This document shows positions 23,381 to 32,753 of a stretch of 64,000 nucleotides of DNA, piece by piece; within the stretch, counting starts at the first letter, position 1; every line of letters starts with the position of its first letter. The stretch is from DASVCN01 sp040905665 (GTDB lineage: Bacteria > Deinococcota > Deinococci > Deinococcales > Trueperaceae): assembly GCA_040905665.1 (NCBI GenBank), contig JBBDRD010000035.1, positions 186,001 to 250,000 on the forward strand, given 5' to 3'. The notes beneath the pieces are model-generated. The model made no database searches. It had not been told where the DNA came from and worked only from the letters and a program-made list of their open reading frames with translations. Both the position numbers and the translations under genes were made by a program.

Positions 23381-24756
23381 CTAACCGACTCACGGCCTAA
23401 CAGTAGTGTCGCGACGGCGTCGGCCAGGTCGTCTATCAGCGCTTCGTCGTCCGACTGTTGCCCTGTGATTTCGGCCGGCAGCTCGATCAGCAAACCACGG
23501 CCAGCCGAGCCTGCCAGCACTGCAAGCGGCGCCGGCTGCGGATCCGCCACGCTCAATCCACCTTGCGCGAAAAGCTCGCTCTGAAGGCCCTGGGCATAGC
23601 GCCGGCCCACTTCGATGTCGGGCACGAGGTTCAACAGCAGCCGGCGGCGAAGGTCATCCGTTGTATCCGCCAACTCCGTCTCGGCATTCTGGCGCACCGC
23701 CATGTCGAGGCCGGCGGCACCCGCTGCCTCCGCGAGATAGTAGACGGAGATGGCCCTGTCGGACGTAGGGTGTACGTGGATCGACAGGAACAGATCGGCT
23801 CCCATACCTCTACCGGAGCGGCTCGTAAGAGGCAGGTCATGGTCCTCGCTGCGGCTCAGCTCGACGCTCAATCCGCGCTGCCTAAGCGCCTGAGCGAGCC
23901 GGTCACTGACCTCCAGTGTGCGGTCGCTTTCACTGCTACCCGCAAGTGACATGCCAAGGTCGTCTCCACCGTGAGCTGCATCTATCACCACTCGCGGGGC
24001 CGAAGCCGTCCCTAGGGCCTCCTCGACCTCCGCGAACAAGTCGATGACGAGTTGATAGCCGCGCCCGTCAGGCACCGTATAGGTGCTGAAGTCGACTCCC
24101 TCCTCGAGAGAGACGCGAATCTCGGCTCCTCCGCGAGAACTCAAGGCCGCCGCCCGCGTGAAGAAGCGTCCATCCTCGACTGCGCCCACGCCTGCCGTAT
24201 CGGTTCTGTCGAAATGCAGCTCGAGCGCGTTAAGCGGCTCGTTGTAGTAGACGAGGTAGGGCACGTTGGCGCCAAGGGTGATTACCAGGCGGTCGGAGTT
24301 GCCGCGCCTCACTGCTTCCAGGTCGACCATTCGACCGCGGGGCAGCACGACCATTACTCGTTCCCGATCGGGGACATAGGTGGTGTAGCCCAAAAAGGCT
24401 TGCGCGACGGCGCTCACTGGCAAGAAGAGCTGGCCCTCGTCGAATACGGCTCCACGTCCTTCTCGTTGGACGCCATTGACGTGCCAACTTCCTGCGGGCC
24501 CGCCAGCTCCACCGGGCTGGTTAAAGGTGGGGAGCACTACCAGCCGCCCCCCCAGCTCGAGACTCACCAGGCCTGAGCTGTAGTCGATCGTCATACGAGC
24601 GCCCAGCGCCTCGGACAAGGGACGTGCCGGCGCGTACGAGACGCCGTCAACCAGGGAAAGTGTGAGTCCAGCTACCTCGCGGCCATTGACGCTCAGCGTC
24701 TGAGCGCCGGCCAGCCCGATGACCAGTGTCAAAAGAAGGAGGCCTAGGCATCTCAT
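23377..24756 (-). CDS. N-acetylmuramoyl-L-alanine amidase (Amidase_3)
   Basis: 459 aa. Signal peptide (MRCLGLLLLTLVIGLAGAQT), an N-terminal region resembling copper-amine-oxidase/AMIN-like stalk modules (about 20-240), and a catalytic Amidase_3 domain from about 254. Zinc ligands are His262 (VVIDAAHGGDD), Glu276 and His327 (LFLSIHVHP), and the catalytic Glu lies in LLIELPAEI near the C-terminus. The enzyme cuts the amide bond between MurNAc and L-Ala in peptidoglycan, outside the membrane. Coupled by 4-nt overlaps to smpB upstream and the GerMN gene downstream. Confidence 0.92.
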   Translation of the reverse strand: MRCLGLLLLTLVIGLAGAQTLSVNGREVAGLTLSLVDGVSYAPARPLSEALGARMTIDYSSGLVSLELGGRLVVLPTFNQPGGAGGPAGSWHVNGVQREGRGAVFDEGQLFLPVSAVAQAFLGYTTYVPDRERVMVVLPRGRMVDLEAVRRGNSDRLVITLGANVPYLVYYNEPLNALELHFDRTDTAGVGAVEDGRFFTRAAALSSRGGAEIRVSLEEGVDFSTYTVPDGRGYQLVIDLFAEVEEALGTASAPRVVIDAAHGGDDLGMSLAGSSESDRTLEVSDRLAQALRQRGLSVELSRSEDHDLPLTSRSGRGMGADLFLSIHVHPTSDRAISVYYLAEAAGAAGLDMAVRQNAETELADTTDDLRRRLLLNLVPDIEVGRRYAQGLQSELFAQGGLSVADPQPAPLAVLAGSAGRGLLIELPAEITGQQSDDEALIDDLADAVATLLLGRESVR

Positions 24757-25187
24757 CTTTCTGAAAGTGCCCGGTCGATCTGCCGCTTGGCATCCTTTTC
24801 GGCCTGTTGCCGACGTTTGTCGTGTAGTTTTTTGCCCCGCGCCAACGCCAGGACCAACTTTGCCCAGCCGTCCTTGAAGTACAGCTTGGTCGGGACGAGT
24901 GTTAGCCCCTTACGCTCCAGCCCGCGTTTGACCTGTTCGATCTCACTCCGCTTGAGTAGCAGCTTTCGGCTCCGCACGGGATCATGGTTGTTGTAAGAAG
25001 CATCCTTGTAGGGCTGGATATTCATCCCTTCCAGATACACCTCGCTGCCCCGCACGCGAGCGTAGGCCTCGGCGATCGAGCCTCCCCCGGAGCGCAACGA
25101 TTTCACTTCGGAGCCGGTAAGCGCAATACCGGCCTCGAACGTCTCGAGAAATTCATAATCGAAGCTGGCGCGGCGGTTTTGAAGCAT
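24753..25187 (-). CDS. smpB: SsrA-binding protein
   Basis: 144 aa, normal length. MLQNRRASFDYEFLETFEAGIALTGSEVKSLR, GGSIAEAYARV, NIQPYKDASYNNHDPVRSRKLLL and the C-terminal basic tail DKRRQQAEKDAKRQIDRAL are hallmark SmpB segments. It binds tmRNA and places it in stalled ribosomes. No ssrA gene was seen in the window. A GGGAG lies 13 nt before the ATG. It is the first gene of a smpB-amidase-GerMN string. Confidence 0.97.
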   Translation of the reverse strand: MLQNRRASFDYEFLETFEAGIALTGSEVKSLRSGGGSIAEAYARVRGSEVYLEGMNIQPYKDASYNNHDPVRSRKLLLKRSEIEQVKRGLERKGLTLVPTKLYFKDGWAKLVLALARGKKLHDKRRQQAEKDAKRQIDRALSER

Positions 25188-25277
25188 ATCTGCACTATCT
25201 CCCTATACTCTCTCCCGGTCACTACTCTACCGTGCCGCCCACCCTGCCGATCTCCCCATTCTCGACATGCCACGGCA

Positions 25278-27584
25278 TCATTCTAGGAACTCCGCAACAT
25301 CCCGTGGGTCGACGTCGAGCCGCACTCGCACCCTCCCGGAAGCTTGCGAAACACCTCGAAGCAGCATCCGGAAGCGACTTTTCTCCTCGCCGCGCAGATA
25401 GACCAGAAAAGAGTACTGACCCCGTACCCGCGATACGGGCGCAGGTACCGGACCGAGCACTTCGTCCCCTGTCGCACCGGCGGCTGTGAGGCTACCTGCC
25501 ACTCGTGCCGCCTCGCGCTCAGCCGCGCCGCGGTCCTTCGAACTCACCTGTATCTTGGCGAGTTGACCGAAGGGCGGGTAGTGAAAGCGTGTACGCCGCT
25601 CCATGAGCCTTAGCCCGTAGGCCTCGAGAGCGGCTTCCGAATTCTCCTCGGTGGAGGCAATCAGTGCTTCGTGTTCCGGCTGGAACGTCTGCACCACGAC
25701 CAACGGACGGCCGCCGGGCGCCAACTCGGGGAGTTGCAGGAGGAGTCGCAGGCTTTCCTCGGCAGCGCGGAAATCGCTCACGTTGAGGTGCGTGTCCAGC
25801 AGTGTTATGCCGATGAGCGACACGTGTGGCAGGGGTAGTACGCGGAAGATGGACGAGGTGGCCACCAGCACTCCGGGAGTGCCCTCTCGAAGAGGGGTCA
25901 GGTCGTCCTGATGATCGCCATCGAGGCGGAGAACCTGCAGATCGGGCAGCAGCTTGGCCACGGCCCCGGCGATCCACTCGGTGCCCGCCGCTCGCCCTGG
26001 CGCTAGCGATGAGCCGCCACAGTTGGGACAGACCTCCGGCAGCGGTACGCCGTAACCGCATTGATGACAGCGAAGCCTGTCATGGGAGCGGTGGTAGCGC
26101 AGGGCGAGGTCGCAATTGGGACACATGACGGTATGGCCGCAATCCTTACAGGCAAGGGCCGCCGAGAAGCCGCGCCGTGGCGCCAGCAGTACCGCCTGAC
26201 GGCCCCGCTCCTGCACCTGACGCAGTACCTGTGCCAGGTGGCTGCCGAGCGGCCATCCGGTTGCTTCGGAGAGGTCACTCGCGAATAGCCTCTGCCGGGG
26301 GTTCGGCAACCGAATGTGGTTTGAGGTGGAGGTGGGTTCGGATCCCAGGCAGTCCGCCGTGGAAAGAGATGTCGCCTGCGCGCTGTCGGGTGACGCCCAC
26401 AATCGCATCTCGGGACTCGCCAGAACATCGCTTAGCACCAGCGGGAGGTTCCTGCGCTGGGCGAGTCGTCGGGCCGCCGCCGGGATGAAGAGACGCGGGC
26501 CGGCGGCTAGCTTGTAAGCCCCGCTGCCCGCCTCGGTGACCACTATTCGAGCCGGGTCGAGCAGTGGGGCGAGCAAAGCGGCATAGGTTCCGACCAGAAC
26601 CAGAGCGCGGCCCGAAGCCGCTTCTTCCCACACGCGCAGGCGTTGCTCGTCGCTCGAATTGCCCGAGATCACCAGCACGGGCACCCTACTGGCGAGCCAG
26701 GCAGCGGTTTGAGTGAGATAAGCCGCCTCGGGCGCGAGCACCAGCACGCTGTGGCCGGCCGCTACATCTCGCTCGAGCGTGGGAACGATCGCCGCCAGGC
26801 GGTCGCGGCGCAGACCGCCGCTCACCAGGATCACCGGACCCTTGGGCAGCCCGTCGCCCCGCGGCTCGAGCTGGACCGGTTCGGGAGCGTGCAACGCCAC
26901 GGGTGGCGCCGGCAGCTCGCGGTAGTCGGCGTAACCCTTGCGGACCAGAGCACGCACGGCGCTGTCGGGAACAGCGGCGTTCCGGGCAAGTTCGGCTGCG
27001 CCGGCCGCGCTCTCGAGTTCCCAGAGCCGCTCCAGCGCCAGCCTCTGATTGGCCTGCGCCTTTCCCATGAGTGCCTCGTCAACGGGTCTTTGCGGCACCA
27101 GGCACGAGATGGTCCGTTCAACGCGCCGCACCCTTTCGCGCACCATCCCCTGGCGCCGGTAGAGGTCGAGCTCGGCTGGACCCAGGGAGTCACCGCGCCG
27201 CCACTCGCCCGCCGGCAGAGCCAGACTCCCAGACCCCTCGACCGCGCTTACCTCGTGGAGTAGCTCCTCGCGCAAGCCAACCGGCACCAGTGAAGCGAGG
27301 ACCACGCCGGGAGGAGCTCCGCTACTTTCGGCCAACTCCAGCAGGAGTTCGTGGGCGCCCTGGGCAAGAAAGGGTTCTCGGTCCAGCCAGGCGATCACGT
27401 CACGGTACTCGGTTGCCTGTGAGGCGGGCAGCTGCTCACTCCCCACGACCAGCCCGATCCGAACTCCGCCCTGCCAGGGGACCACCACCCGGGCGCCCAA
27501 GGGACCGGCTTCCTGATCAAACGGCGCCAGGAAACGAAATGGTGGAACGGGGAGGGGGAACAGGACGTCCACCGCATGCGGCAT
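25278..27584 (-). CDS. priA: Primosomal protein PriA with degenerate ATPase motifs (pseudohelicase)
   Basis: 768 aa. The N-terminal 3'-DNA-binding domain starts VDVLFPLPVPPFRF, followed by a helicase-like core and eight zinc-binding cysteines (479, 482, 488, 491, 506, 509, 519, 522). Walker A, normally GVTGSGKTE, is replaced by VSGGLRRDR at 254-262, and DEEH by TEAG at 350-353; the motif V region is also changed (ATSSIFRV). ATP-driven unwinding is therefore unlikely. Deinococcus radiodurans PriA is reported to be such a pseudohelicase that still binds replication forks and restart partners. Leaderless -10 TAGTAT 6 nt before ATG 27584. Confidence 0.93.
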   Translation of the reverse strand: MPHAVDVLFPLPVPPFRFLAPFDQEAGPLGARVVVPWQGGVRIGLVVGSEQLPASQATEYRDVIAWLDREPFLAQGAHELLLELAESSGAPPGVVLASLVPVGLREELLHEVSAVEGSGSLALPAGEWRRGDSLGPAELDLYRRQGMVRERVRRVERTISCLVPQRPVDEALMGKAQANQRLALERLWELESAAGAAELARNAAVPDSAVRALVRKGYADYRELPAPPVALHAPEPVQLEPRGDGLPKGPVILVSGGLRRDRLAAIVPTLERDVAAGHSVLVLAPEAAYLTQTAAWLASRVPVLVISGNSSDEQRLRVWEEAASGRALVLVGTYAALLAPLLDPARIVVTEAGSGAYKLAAGPRLFIPAAARRLAQRRNLPLVLSDVLASPEMRLWASPDSAQATSLSTADCLGSEPTSTSNHIRLPNPRQRLFASDLSEATGWPLGSHLAQVLRQVQERGRQAVLLAPRRGFSAALACKDCGHTVMCPNCDLALRYHRSHDRLRCHQCGYGVPLPEVCPNCGGSSLAPGRAAGTEWIAGAVAKLLPDLQVLRLDGDHQDDLTPLREGTPGVLVATSSIFRVLPLPHVSLIGITLLDTHLNVSDFRAAEESLRLLLQLPELAPGGRPLVVVQTFQPEHEALIASTEENSEAALEAYGLRLMERRTRFHYPPFGQLAKIQVSSKDRGAAEREAARVAGSLTAAGATGDEVLGPVPAPVSRVRGQYSFLVYLRGEEKSRFRMLLRGVSQASGRVRVRLDVDPRDVAEFLE

Positions 27585-27737
27585 CGTTCAATACTATCGT
27601 TCCGGTTCATGTTTCCCGGCTCCAACCGCTGGATTTGCCGAGAGGGATTTCGCTCCGGCCCGTTCGCTGCCGCGGTTGCTCGGCAGCCACCCTAGCTGGT
27701 CTAGCGACCGGCCCCGATTGGGAAGTTAGAATTCGGC

Positions 27738-28742
27738 ATGGACGAAGCCTCCGCCTACCGCAAGGCCGGCGTCGACCTTGACGCCGCCGAGGAGAGCCTG
27801 GCGGGAATCAGGGAGGCGGTCACATCTACCTATACCGACGAGGTTATAGCCGGGCTGGGCGCCTTCGGAGGGCTCTACGCGCTGACAGATCTTCCTTCAC
27901 GTCCGGTGCTGGTCGCCTCCACCGACGGTGTGGGCACCAAGACGAAGGTCGCTACGGCCGTTGGCCGGCTGGGGCAGTTGGGCGAAGACCTGGTAAACCA
28001 TTGCATCAACGACATCCTGGTGCAGGGGGCGAAACCGCTCTTCTTTCTCGACTACATCGCCTCATCCCGTTTGCAAGCGGAGCAGGTAACCGCGGTGGTC
28101 GCGGGCGCCGCACGCGCCTGCCGAGAGGCGGGCATTCCCTTGTTGGGTGGTGAGACGGCCGAAATGCCGGGTATTTACGCCGAGGGTGAACTCGATCTCG
28201 TGGGCACCATCATCGGTTTGGTTGCTAGGGACCGCTTAATCGACGGCAGCACTATCCGTATCGGCGACAAGATCTTGGCCCTGGCCTCGAGCGGACTCCA
28301 TACCAACGGCTACACGCTGGCCCGTGAGATCCTAGTCGATCGCTACGACGAAAGGTTGGGAGCCGGCACCGTCGCCGATGCGCTGCTCGAGCCACACCGC
28401 AGCTACCTGCACACGGTGACGCCACTGCTCGAGCGCCCGGGATTGATACGCGGGATGGTACACGTGACCGGGGGCGGCATCCCCGGCAACCTTCCCAGGA
28501 TATTGCCTAAGGGCAGAGGAGCAACTGTCGAGATTGGTAGTTGGCCCTCACCGGCGATTTTCGAGCTTATCGCCAAGAGTGGGCGTGTGAGTCTCGCCGA
28601 GATGCACCGGGTCTTCAATATGGGGGCCGGCTACCTATTGATTGTCGCCGCCGAAGACGAGGAGCGGGTGCGCTCCGCCTGCTCCGAACCGCTCTGGGCC
28701 GTCGGCACGATTGCCGACGGCCCAGGTGTGGAACTCGTCTAG
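27738..28742 (+). CDS. purM: Phosphoribosylformylglycinamidine cyclo-ligase
   Basis: 334 aa, full length. AIR synthetase motifs: YRKAGVDLDAAEE, VASTDGVGTKTKVA, HCINDILVQGAKPLFFLDY, GGETAEMPG, SGLHTNGYTLAR and HVTGGGIPGNLPR. It makes aminoimidazole ribotide in purine synthesis, using ATP. It stands alone, away from other pur genes, with a TAGAAT box 5 nt before the ATG (27727-27732), so the mRNA is probably leaderless. Its 3' end overlaps the SPFH gene by 4 nt, convergent. Confidence 0.96.
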   Translation: MDEASAYRKAGVDLDAAEESLAGIREAVTSTYTDEVIAGLGAFGGLYALTDLPSRPVLVASTDGVGTKTKVATAVGRLGQLGEDLVNHCINDILVQGAKPLFFLDYIASSRLQAEQVTAVVAGAARACREAGIPLLGGETAEMPGIYAEGELDLVGTIIGLVARDRLIDGSTIRIGDKILALASSGLHTNGYTLAREILVDRYDERLGAGTVADALLEPHRSYLHTVTPLLERPGLIRGMVHVTGGGIPGNLPRILPKGRGATVEIGSWPSPAIFELIAKSGRVSLAEMHRVFNMGAGYLLIVAAEDEERVRSACSEPLWAVGTIADGPGVELV

Positions 28743-29719
28743 CGCACCTCGCCGCGCGCGGGGTCAGTGCGGCTGGAATCGACGCGGCCGGGATCGGTAA
28801 GCGAGCGCAGGTCGAGAAGGAAATTACTGTCCGAGGGCAGTAGGATCGTCTGCAAGGTTGGGGCAAGCCTTTGCGCAACCTCCAGCTGGATTATCTCTGG
28901 GTTCTGCCGAAGCGCATCACCACGCAGGCGCAACGCCTCGGCCTCGCCCTCTGCCTTGGCCACGGCAGCGTCTCGCTCGCCGGTGGCTTCGATCACGCGC
29001 CGCTGGGCGGCGATCTCCGACTGCAGCCGGCGGTTCTCTTCGACCGCAACCTGCTGCTCGGCGGCCTGCTTCTCCTCGATCGCCTGAGTTATCGACTCGG
29101 GGATTCGCACATCACGCAGCAGGACGCTCAGGACCAGGACGTTGTCCCGTTCCAGCGCGTTGGCGAGGTTGTCCTCGATCATCCTTTGTAGATCATCACG
29201 CTCGGAAGAGATCAGATTGGCGGCGTCGAACTCGCTGATGCCGTCGCGTATCTGGCTTCTGACCTCGGGCCTCACCCGGATCTCCTCGAAAGCGGTGCCG
29301 ATGTCCTGATGGAGTCGAGCCGCTTCATTACCGTCGATCTGGTAGAGGACGGTGACGTCCACGATGATCTCGAGTCCCTCCGAGGAACGCGCGCTGATCT
29401 GGTCGCCCTGCACGGTAGCGAGCGTGAGCTCCTGCTGTCTCGTGTCGTAGAGCGTCACCTGCTGCACGACGGGTATCACGACGTGGACGCCTTCGCCGAG
29501 TTCATCTTGCTGAACACCGCCGAAGACATTGAAGACCACTCCGGCGTGACCGGCGGGTACGATCACAATCGACGTTGCCAGAAACGCTCCTAGAATGCCC
29601 ACCGCAACGAGCGCGGTACCGAGCGAGCGCATCCGGGCTTGTTGGCCCTGAACGCCCTGCACGAGCACCACGAGACCAAGGAGCACGACTGCCAGACCTG
29701 CGAAAAGAAAAACGTTCAT
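28739..29719 (-). CDS. SPFH/prohibitin-family membrane protein
   Basis: 326 aa from ATG 29719 (GGGAGG ribosome site). Two hydrophobic segments (5-22 and 34-52) precede a prohibitin domain (IVPAGHAGVVFNVFGGVQ..ITQAIEEKQAAEQQ) and a coiled coil rich in Glu, Ala and Arg (EENRRLQSEIAAQRRVIEATGERDAAVAKAEGEAEAL). SPFH proteins form ring-like scaffolds in membrane microdomains and often modulate FtsH-type proteases. The longer reading from 29974 runs through the gap and lacks a start signal. The tail (TDPGRVDSSRTDPARGEVR) is polar and probably disordered. Confidence 0.9.
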   Translation of the reverse strand: MNVFLFAGLAVVLLGLVVLVQGVQGQQARMRSLGTALVAVGILGAFLATSIVIVPAGHAGVVFNVFGGVQQDELGEGVHVVIPVVQQVTLYDTRQQELTLATVQGDQISARSSEGLEIIVDVTVLYQIDGNEAARLHQDIGTAFEEIRVRPEVRSQIRDGISEFDAANLISSERDDLQRMIEDNLANALERDNVLVLSVLLRDVRIPESITQAIEEKQAAEQQVAVEENRRLQSEIAAQRRVIEATGERDAAVAKAEGEAEALRLRGDALRQNPEIIQLEVAQRLAPTLQTILLPSDSNFLLDLRSLTDPGRVDSSRTDPARGEVR

Positions 29720-29858
29720 TAAACAACCTCCCACCCCCCGGCGCAAAGAGTGTAACCGGAGCCGGAGAGGAGACATTCCTGTTGAAATGCCGGATTGGAG
29801 GAGTCGGCGTGGTATCGAGCGCCAATACTGTAGGGCACTTGCATGGGGGCAGAAAGGG

Positions 29859-31340
29859 TTAGGGCCGAGTCGCCTTGTGCGCCTGCCGCAGTTCGCCGGC
29901 TGTATGGCGGGAGAGCGGAGGAAGCTCCGCACTGTCACGAGTGTCAAGGGCCGGCAGACAAACCGTGAAAACACTTCCCTCGCCTAGACGCGATTCCACC
30001 TCCACAGTTCCACCATGCTGCTGCACTATCCATTTCACGATCGCCAAACCCAGTCCGCTGCCGTTTCCCCGGGTCGAACGAGCTCCGTCGACGCGGTAAA
30101 AGCGGTCGAACAGGTGCGGCAGCGCGTTCTCGGGAATCCCTGGGCCGTTGTCGAGGAACTCCATGCGGATCGTGTCCTTTTCACGCATGAGTGAGATTGT
30201 CATGCGTGTCGCCCCGGCGTTAAGCGCGTTTTGCACGAGGTTGAGTACGACCTGCTTGAGCCGGGACGCGTCACCGAGAACCTGCAGCAGCGGCTGCGGA
30301 CTGGTGATGACGATCTCGGCGTTTCCAGCGACGGGCGCCACCTCCATATGCACCGCCTCGACGACGTCGAGCAGGTTCATCGGTTCTCTGTTGACGGGAA
30401 ATCCGGCGTCGGCCCGTGCAAGTTCAAGGAGGTCGTTCACCAGCTTCGCCATCCGCTCCGCCTCGCGCCTGATGACGGTGAGCGAGTCAACCTGCTCCGG
30501 GTCGGGACTGGTGCGACGAAGAAGATAGTTGCTATGGCCCACGATCGCGGTTACCGGCGTGCGCAACTCATGCGAGGCGTCGGCAGTGAAGCGACGCTGC
30601 GTTTCAAAGGACTCCTGGAGCCGGTCGAGCATGCGGTTGAGGGTGATCGCCATTTCGCGAATCTCGTCGTGGCTGCGCGGAACCGGAACTCGGTGGGAGA
30701 GGTCGCGGCTGGTGACCCTGGCCGCGGCGTGAGTGACACGTTGCAGTGGCGCCAGGACCTGCCGCGAAAGCAGCCATACCCCGATGGCGAAGGCGATGAA
30801 AGCCAGCACGACCGTCACGCCCAAGTCGGAGCTCAGCTTGTTGAGGGTGCTGTTGACCTCACTTGCCGGGACTCCCACGAGGATCACCGAGCGAAAGGTG
30901 CGCTCGCGCGTCTCCTCGGTGATGGTTCCGATCTGGCCCATGACCAGCAGCACCTCCCCGGTCTCCACGGAGCGGGCCCGGGTCGTGACGCGGCCGCTGT
31001 CGACCAGCGACTGGAGATCGGCGTCGCTGAGCAGGGGGAAGAGTCGCGGCCGGTTGTATTCGAACGGCAGCCCCAGCCTCAGATCGTTGGGTGTACGAAC
31101 ACGTACAACCGCGGGCGAGCCGAGGAGCTGAATGTCGCGGTAGATGTCGCCCGGCAGCTTCTCCAGGCCGCGGTTCACATACGCTTCGCTGCGGATGTCC
31201 ACCAGCGCCTGACGCGCGCGCTCGGCAATGGATTCCTCGAGCGACCGTTCGGTGAGCGCATACACCGAGAGCGCCACAGCCGACAGGATGACGGCGATGA
31301 AAGCGCTAAAGAACAGCGTGAGGCGTAACCGCAGGGACAT
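29859..31340 (-). CDS. Sensor histidine kinase
   Basis: 493 aa. TM1 (about 8-30), an extracytoplasmic sensor region (about 31-172), TM2 (about 173-191), HAMP (about 192-248), HisKA with phospho-acceptor His257 (DASHELRTP), and HATPase_c with the N box NLVQNALNAG, DNGPGIPENALPHLFDRFYR and GSGLGLAIVKWIVQQHGG. It is the partner of the response regulator 5 nt upstream, coding in the same direction. The stimulus is unknown; the sensor domain has no recognisable ligand motif. Confidence 0.94.
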   Translation of the reverse strand: MSLRLRLTLFFSAFIAVILSAVALSVYALTERSLEESIAERARQALVDIRSEAYVNRGLEKLPGDIYRDIQLLGSPAVVRVRTPNDLRLGLPFEYNRPRLFPLLSDADLQSLVDSGRVTTRARSVETGEVLLVMGQIGTITEETRERTFRSVILVGVPASEVNSTLNKLSSDLGVTVVLAFIAFAIGVWLLSRQVLAPLQRVTHAAARVTSRDLSHRVPVPRSHDEIREMAITLNRMLDRLQESFETQRRFTADASHELRTPVTAIVGHSNYLLRRTSPDPEQVDSLTVIRREAERMAKLVNDLLELARADAGFPVNREPMNLLDVVEAVHMEVAPVAGNAEIVITSPQPLLQVLGDASRLKQVVLNLVQNALNAGATRMTISLMREKDTIRMEFLDNGPGIPENALPHLFDRFYRVDGARSTRGNGSGLGLAIVKWIVQQHGGTVEVESRLGEGSVFTVCLPALDTRDSAELPPLSRHTAGELRQAHKATRP

Positions 31341-31345
31341 TTCGC

Positions 31346-32023
31346 CTACTCTTCGCGCAGCACGTACCCGACCCCGCGCACGGTGTGGATCAGCCGCCTC
31401 TCGCCTTCACCTTCGAGCTTCCGGCGAAGGTAGCCCACGTACACGTCGACGACGTTCGAGCCGCCGGTGTATTCGGGCCACACCTTCTCCTCGATTTCGA
31501 AGCGGTTGAAGACCTTGCCGGGGTTGCGGGCGAACAGTTCCAGCAGTTCGAACTCCTTGGCCGAAAGCTCGATGCGGCGGCCGTCGCGGAACACCTCACG
31601 GCCGTCTAGGTTCATGACCAGATCGGCGACACGCACCTCACCGGTAACGGCGGGGTTTACGCGGCGAAGATGAGCCCGTACCCGGGCCAGAAGCTCCTCG
31701 ATGGAGAACGGCTTCACCAGATAATCGTCGGCACCCGAGTCGAGACCGGTGACCTTGTCATCGACGCTGTCCTTGGCGGTAAGGATGATGATGGGCGTGT
31801 TGGACGTTTTACGTATGCGGCGGGCGACTTCCAGCCCATCTAGAACCGGCAGCATTAAATCGAGGACAACCAGATCCGGGTTGAGCTCGCGAAATTTCGA
31901 GAGGCCGGTTACGCCGTCGTAGGTGACGACCGTTTCGTAGCTCTCGGCCTGGAGTTCGAGATCGATGAACTTCGCGATCTCCTTCTCGTCCTCGACAATC
32001 AGAATGAGTGGCTTGCGCTCCAT
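31346..32023 (-). CDS. OmpR/PhoB-family response regulator
   Basis: 225 aa from ATG 32023. The receiver domain has acidic pocket Glu11-Asp12, phospho-acceptor Asp55 (VVLDLMLPVLDG), Thr in IILTAKD and Lys in DDYLVKPF. The C-terminal winged helix (VMNLDGREVFRDGRRIELSAKEFELLELFARNPG..VDVYVGYLRRKLE..IHTVRGVGYVL) binds direct repeats. It controls transcription when phosphorylated by the adjacent kinase. A 12-bp-period direct repeat at 32047-32069 lies immediately upstream, suggesting autoregulation. The longer start at 32128 runs through that repeat. Confidence 0.95.
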   Translation of the reverse strand: MERKPLILIVEDEKEIAKFIDLELQAESYETVVTYDGVTGLSKFRELNPDLVVLDLMLPVLDGLEVARRIRKTSNTPIIILTAKDSVDDKVTGLDSGADDYLVKPFSIEELLARVRAHLRRVNPAVTGEVRVADLVMNLDGREVFRDGRRIELSAKEFELLELFARNPGKVFNRFEIEEKVWPEYTGGSNVVDVYVGYLRRKLEGEGERRLIHTVRGVGYVLREE

Positions 32024-32046
32024 GAGTCGATTATTACGGACGGAAA

Positions 32047-32069
32047 GATGAGAGGTTTGATGAGAGGTT
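32047..32069 (-). promoter_or_regulatory. Direct repeat, candidate response-regulator binding site
   Basis: GATGAGAGGTT occurs twice (32047-32057 and 32059-32069) with one T between them, a period of 12 bp, 24 nt upstream of the response-regulator ATG. PhoB-type regulators bind tandem repeats of 10-12 bp period as head-to-tail dimers, so autoregulation is a reasonable reading. Confidence 0.45.
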
Positions 32070-32102
32070 GACACCGCTCTGGCCCCGTTTCTCAGCAAAC
32101 CC

Positions 32103-32600
32103 TCATGAGGTACTAGCTTCGCTCGCACCGATTGTTATGGTTGGCTGGATGACGATGTCCCGCTCCAGTACCCGTAACGCCCAAGCTTTCGCGCCGGGTA
32201 GCGAGTGGTCCCGGTAGTTACCGCACTCCAATTCGCTGCAGCCGGGAATCTCTCCATTGTGGCACGCCACCTTGGCCAACGCGTACTTGAACGCCTCCCG
32301 CGCTTCCTCTTCCTCTACCCCACCCAGCACCGTTAGGTAGAACCCGGTTCGGCATCCCATCGGCGAAGCATCCACCACCTTGCTGCCCAGCTCGTCGCGC
32401 AGGTAGCCGGCGAAAAGGTGTTCGATGGTGTGTAGGGCGGCCGTTGGGATCTCGGCCTGATTGGGCTGAACCAGGCGCAGATCGAACTTCCGCACGACGT
32501 CGCCGTGCGGCCCCTGATAATTTGCGGCGAGACGCACGTAGGGCGCCCGTACACGAGTATGGTCCAGATCGAACGATTCGGACCGGGTCATTTTCTCCAT
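32103..32600 (-). CDS. luxS: S-ribosylhomocysteine lyase (LuxS)
   Basis: 165 aa from ATG 32600. The iron ligands His57 and His61 lie in HTIEHLFA with catalytic Glu60 between them. The catalytic Cys83 is in GCRTGFYL, and the third iron ligand Cys126 in CGNYRDHSL. The enzyme splits S-ribosylhomocysteine to homocysteine and the autoinducer-2 precursor, recycling the methyl cycle. ATG 32615 or 32591 are possible alternatives. It stands alone; no pfs gene is in view. Confidence 0.96.
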   Translation of the reverse strand: MEKMTRSESFDLDHTRVRAPYVRLAANYQGPHGDVVRKFDLRLVQPNQAEIPTAALHTIEHLFAGYLRDELGSKVVDASPMGCRTGFYLTVLGGVEEEEAREAFKYALAKVACHNGEIPGCSELECGNYRDHSLPGAKAWALRVLERDIVIQPTITIGASEASTS

Positions 32601-32753
32601 GCCGGCTACTTCCATGCCGGCAGTATAGCCGCGGAGCCGAGTAATGCCGGTAGCGGCGTCCCACCATTCCTTTGCCCCACGATCCTTTCCTTACTGGACC
32701 AGCGAGAATTATCCGACTGGCGCACCACCTGGGGACGACCTAGAATGCTGAAC

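Noticed and set aside
30231..31328. Plus-strand 365-codon frame
   Set aside because: Shadow of the histidine kinase gene; a long open frame is expected opposite GC-rich coding DNA.
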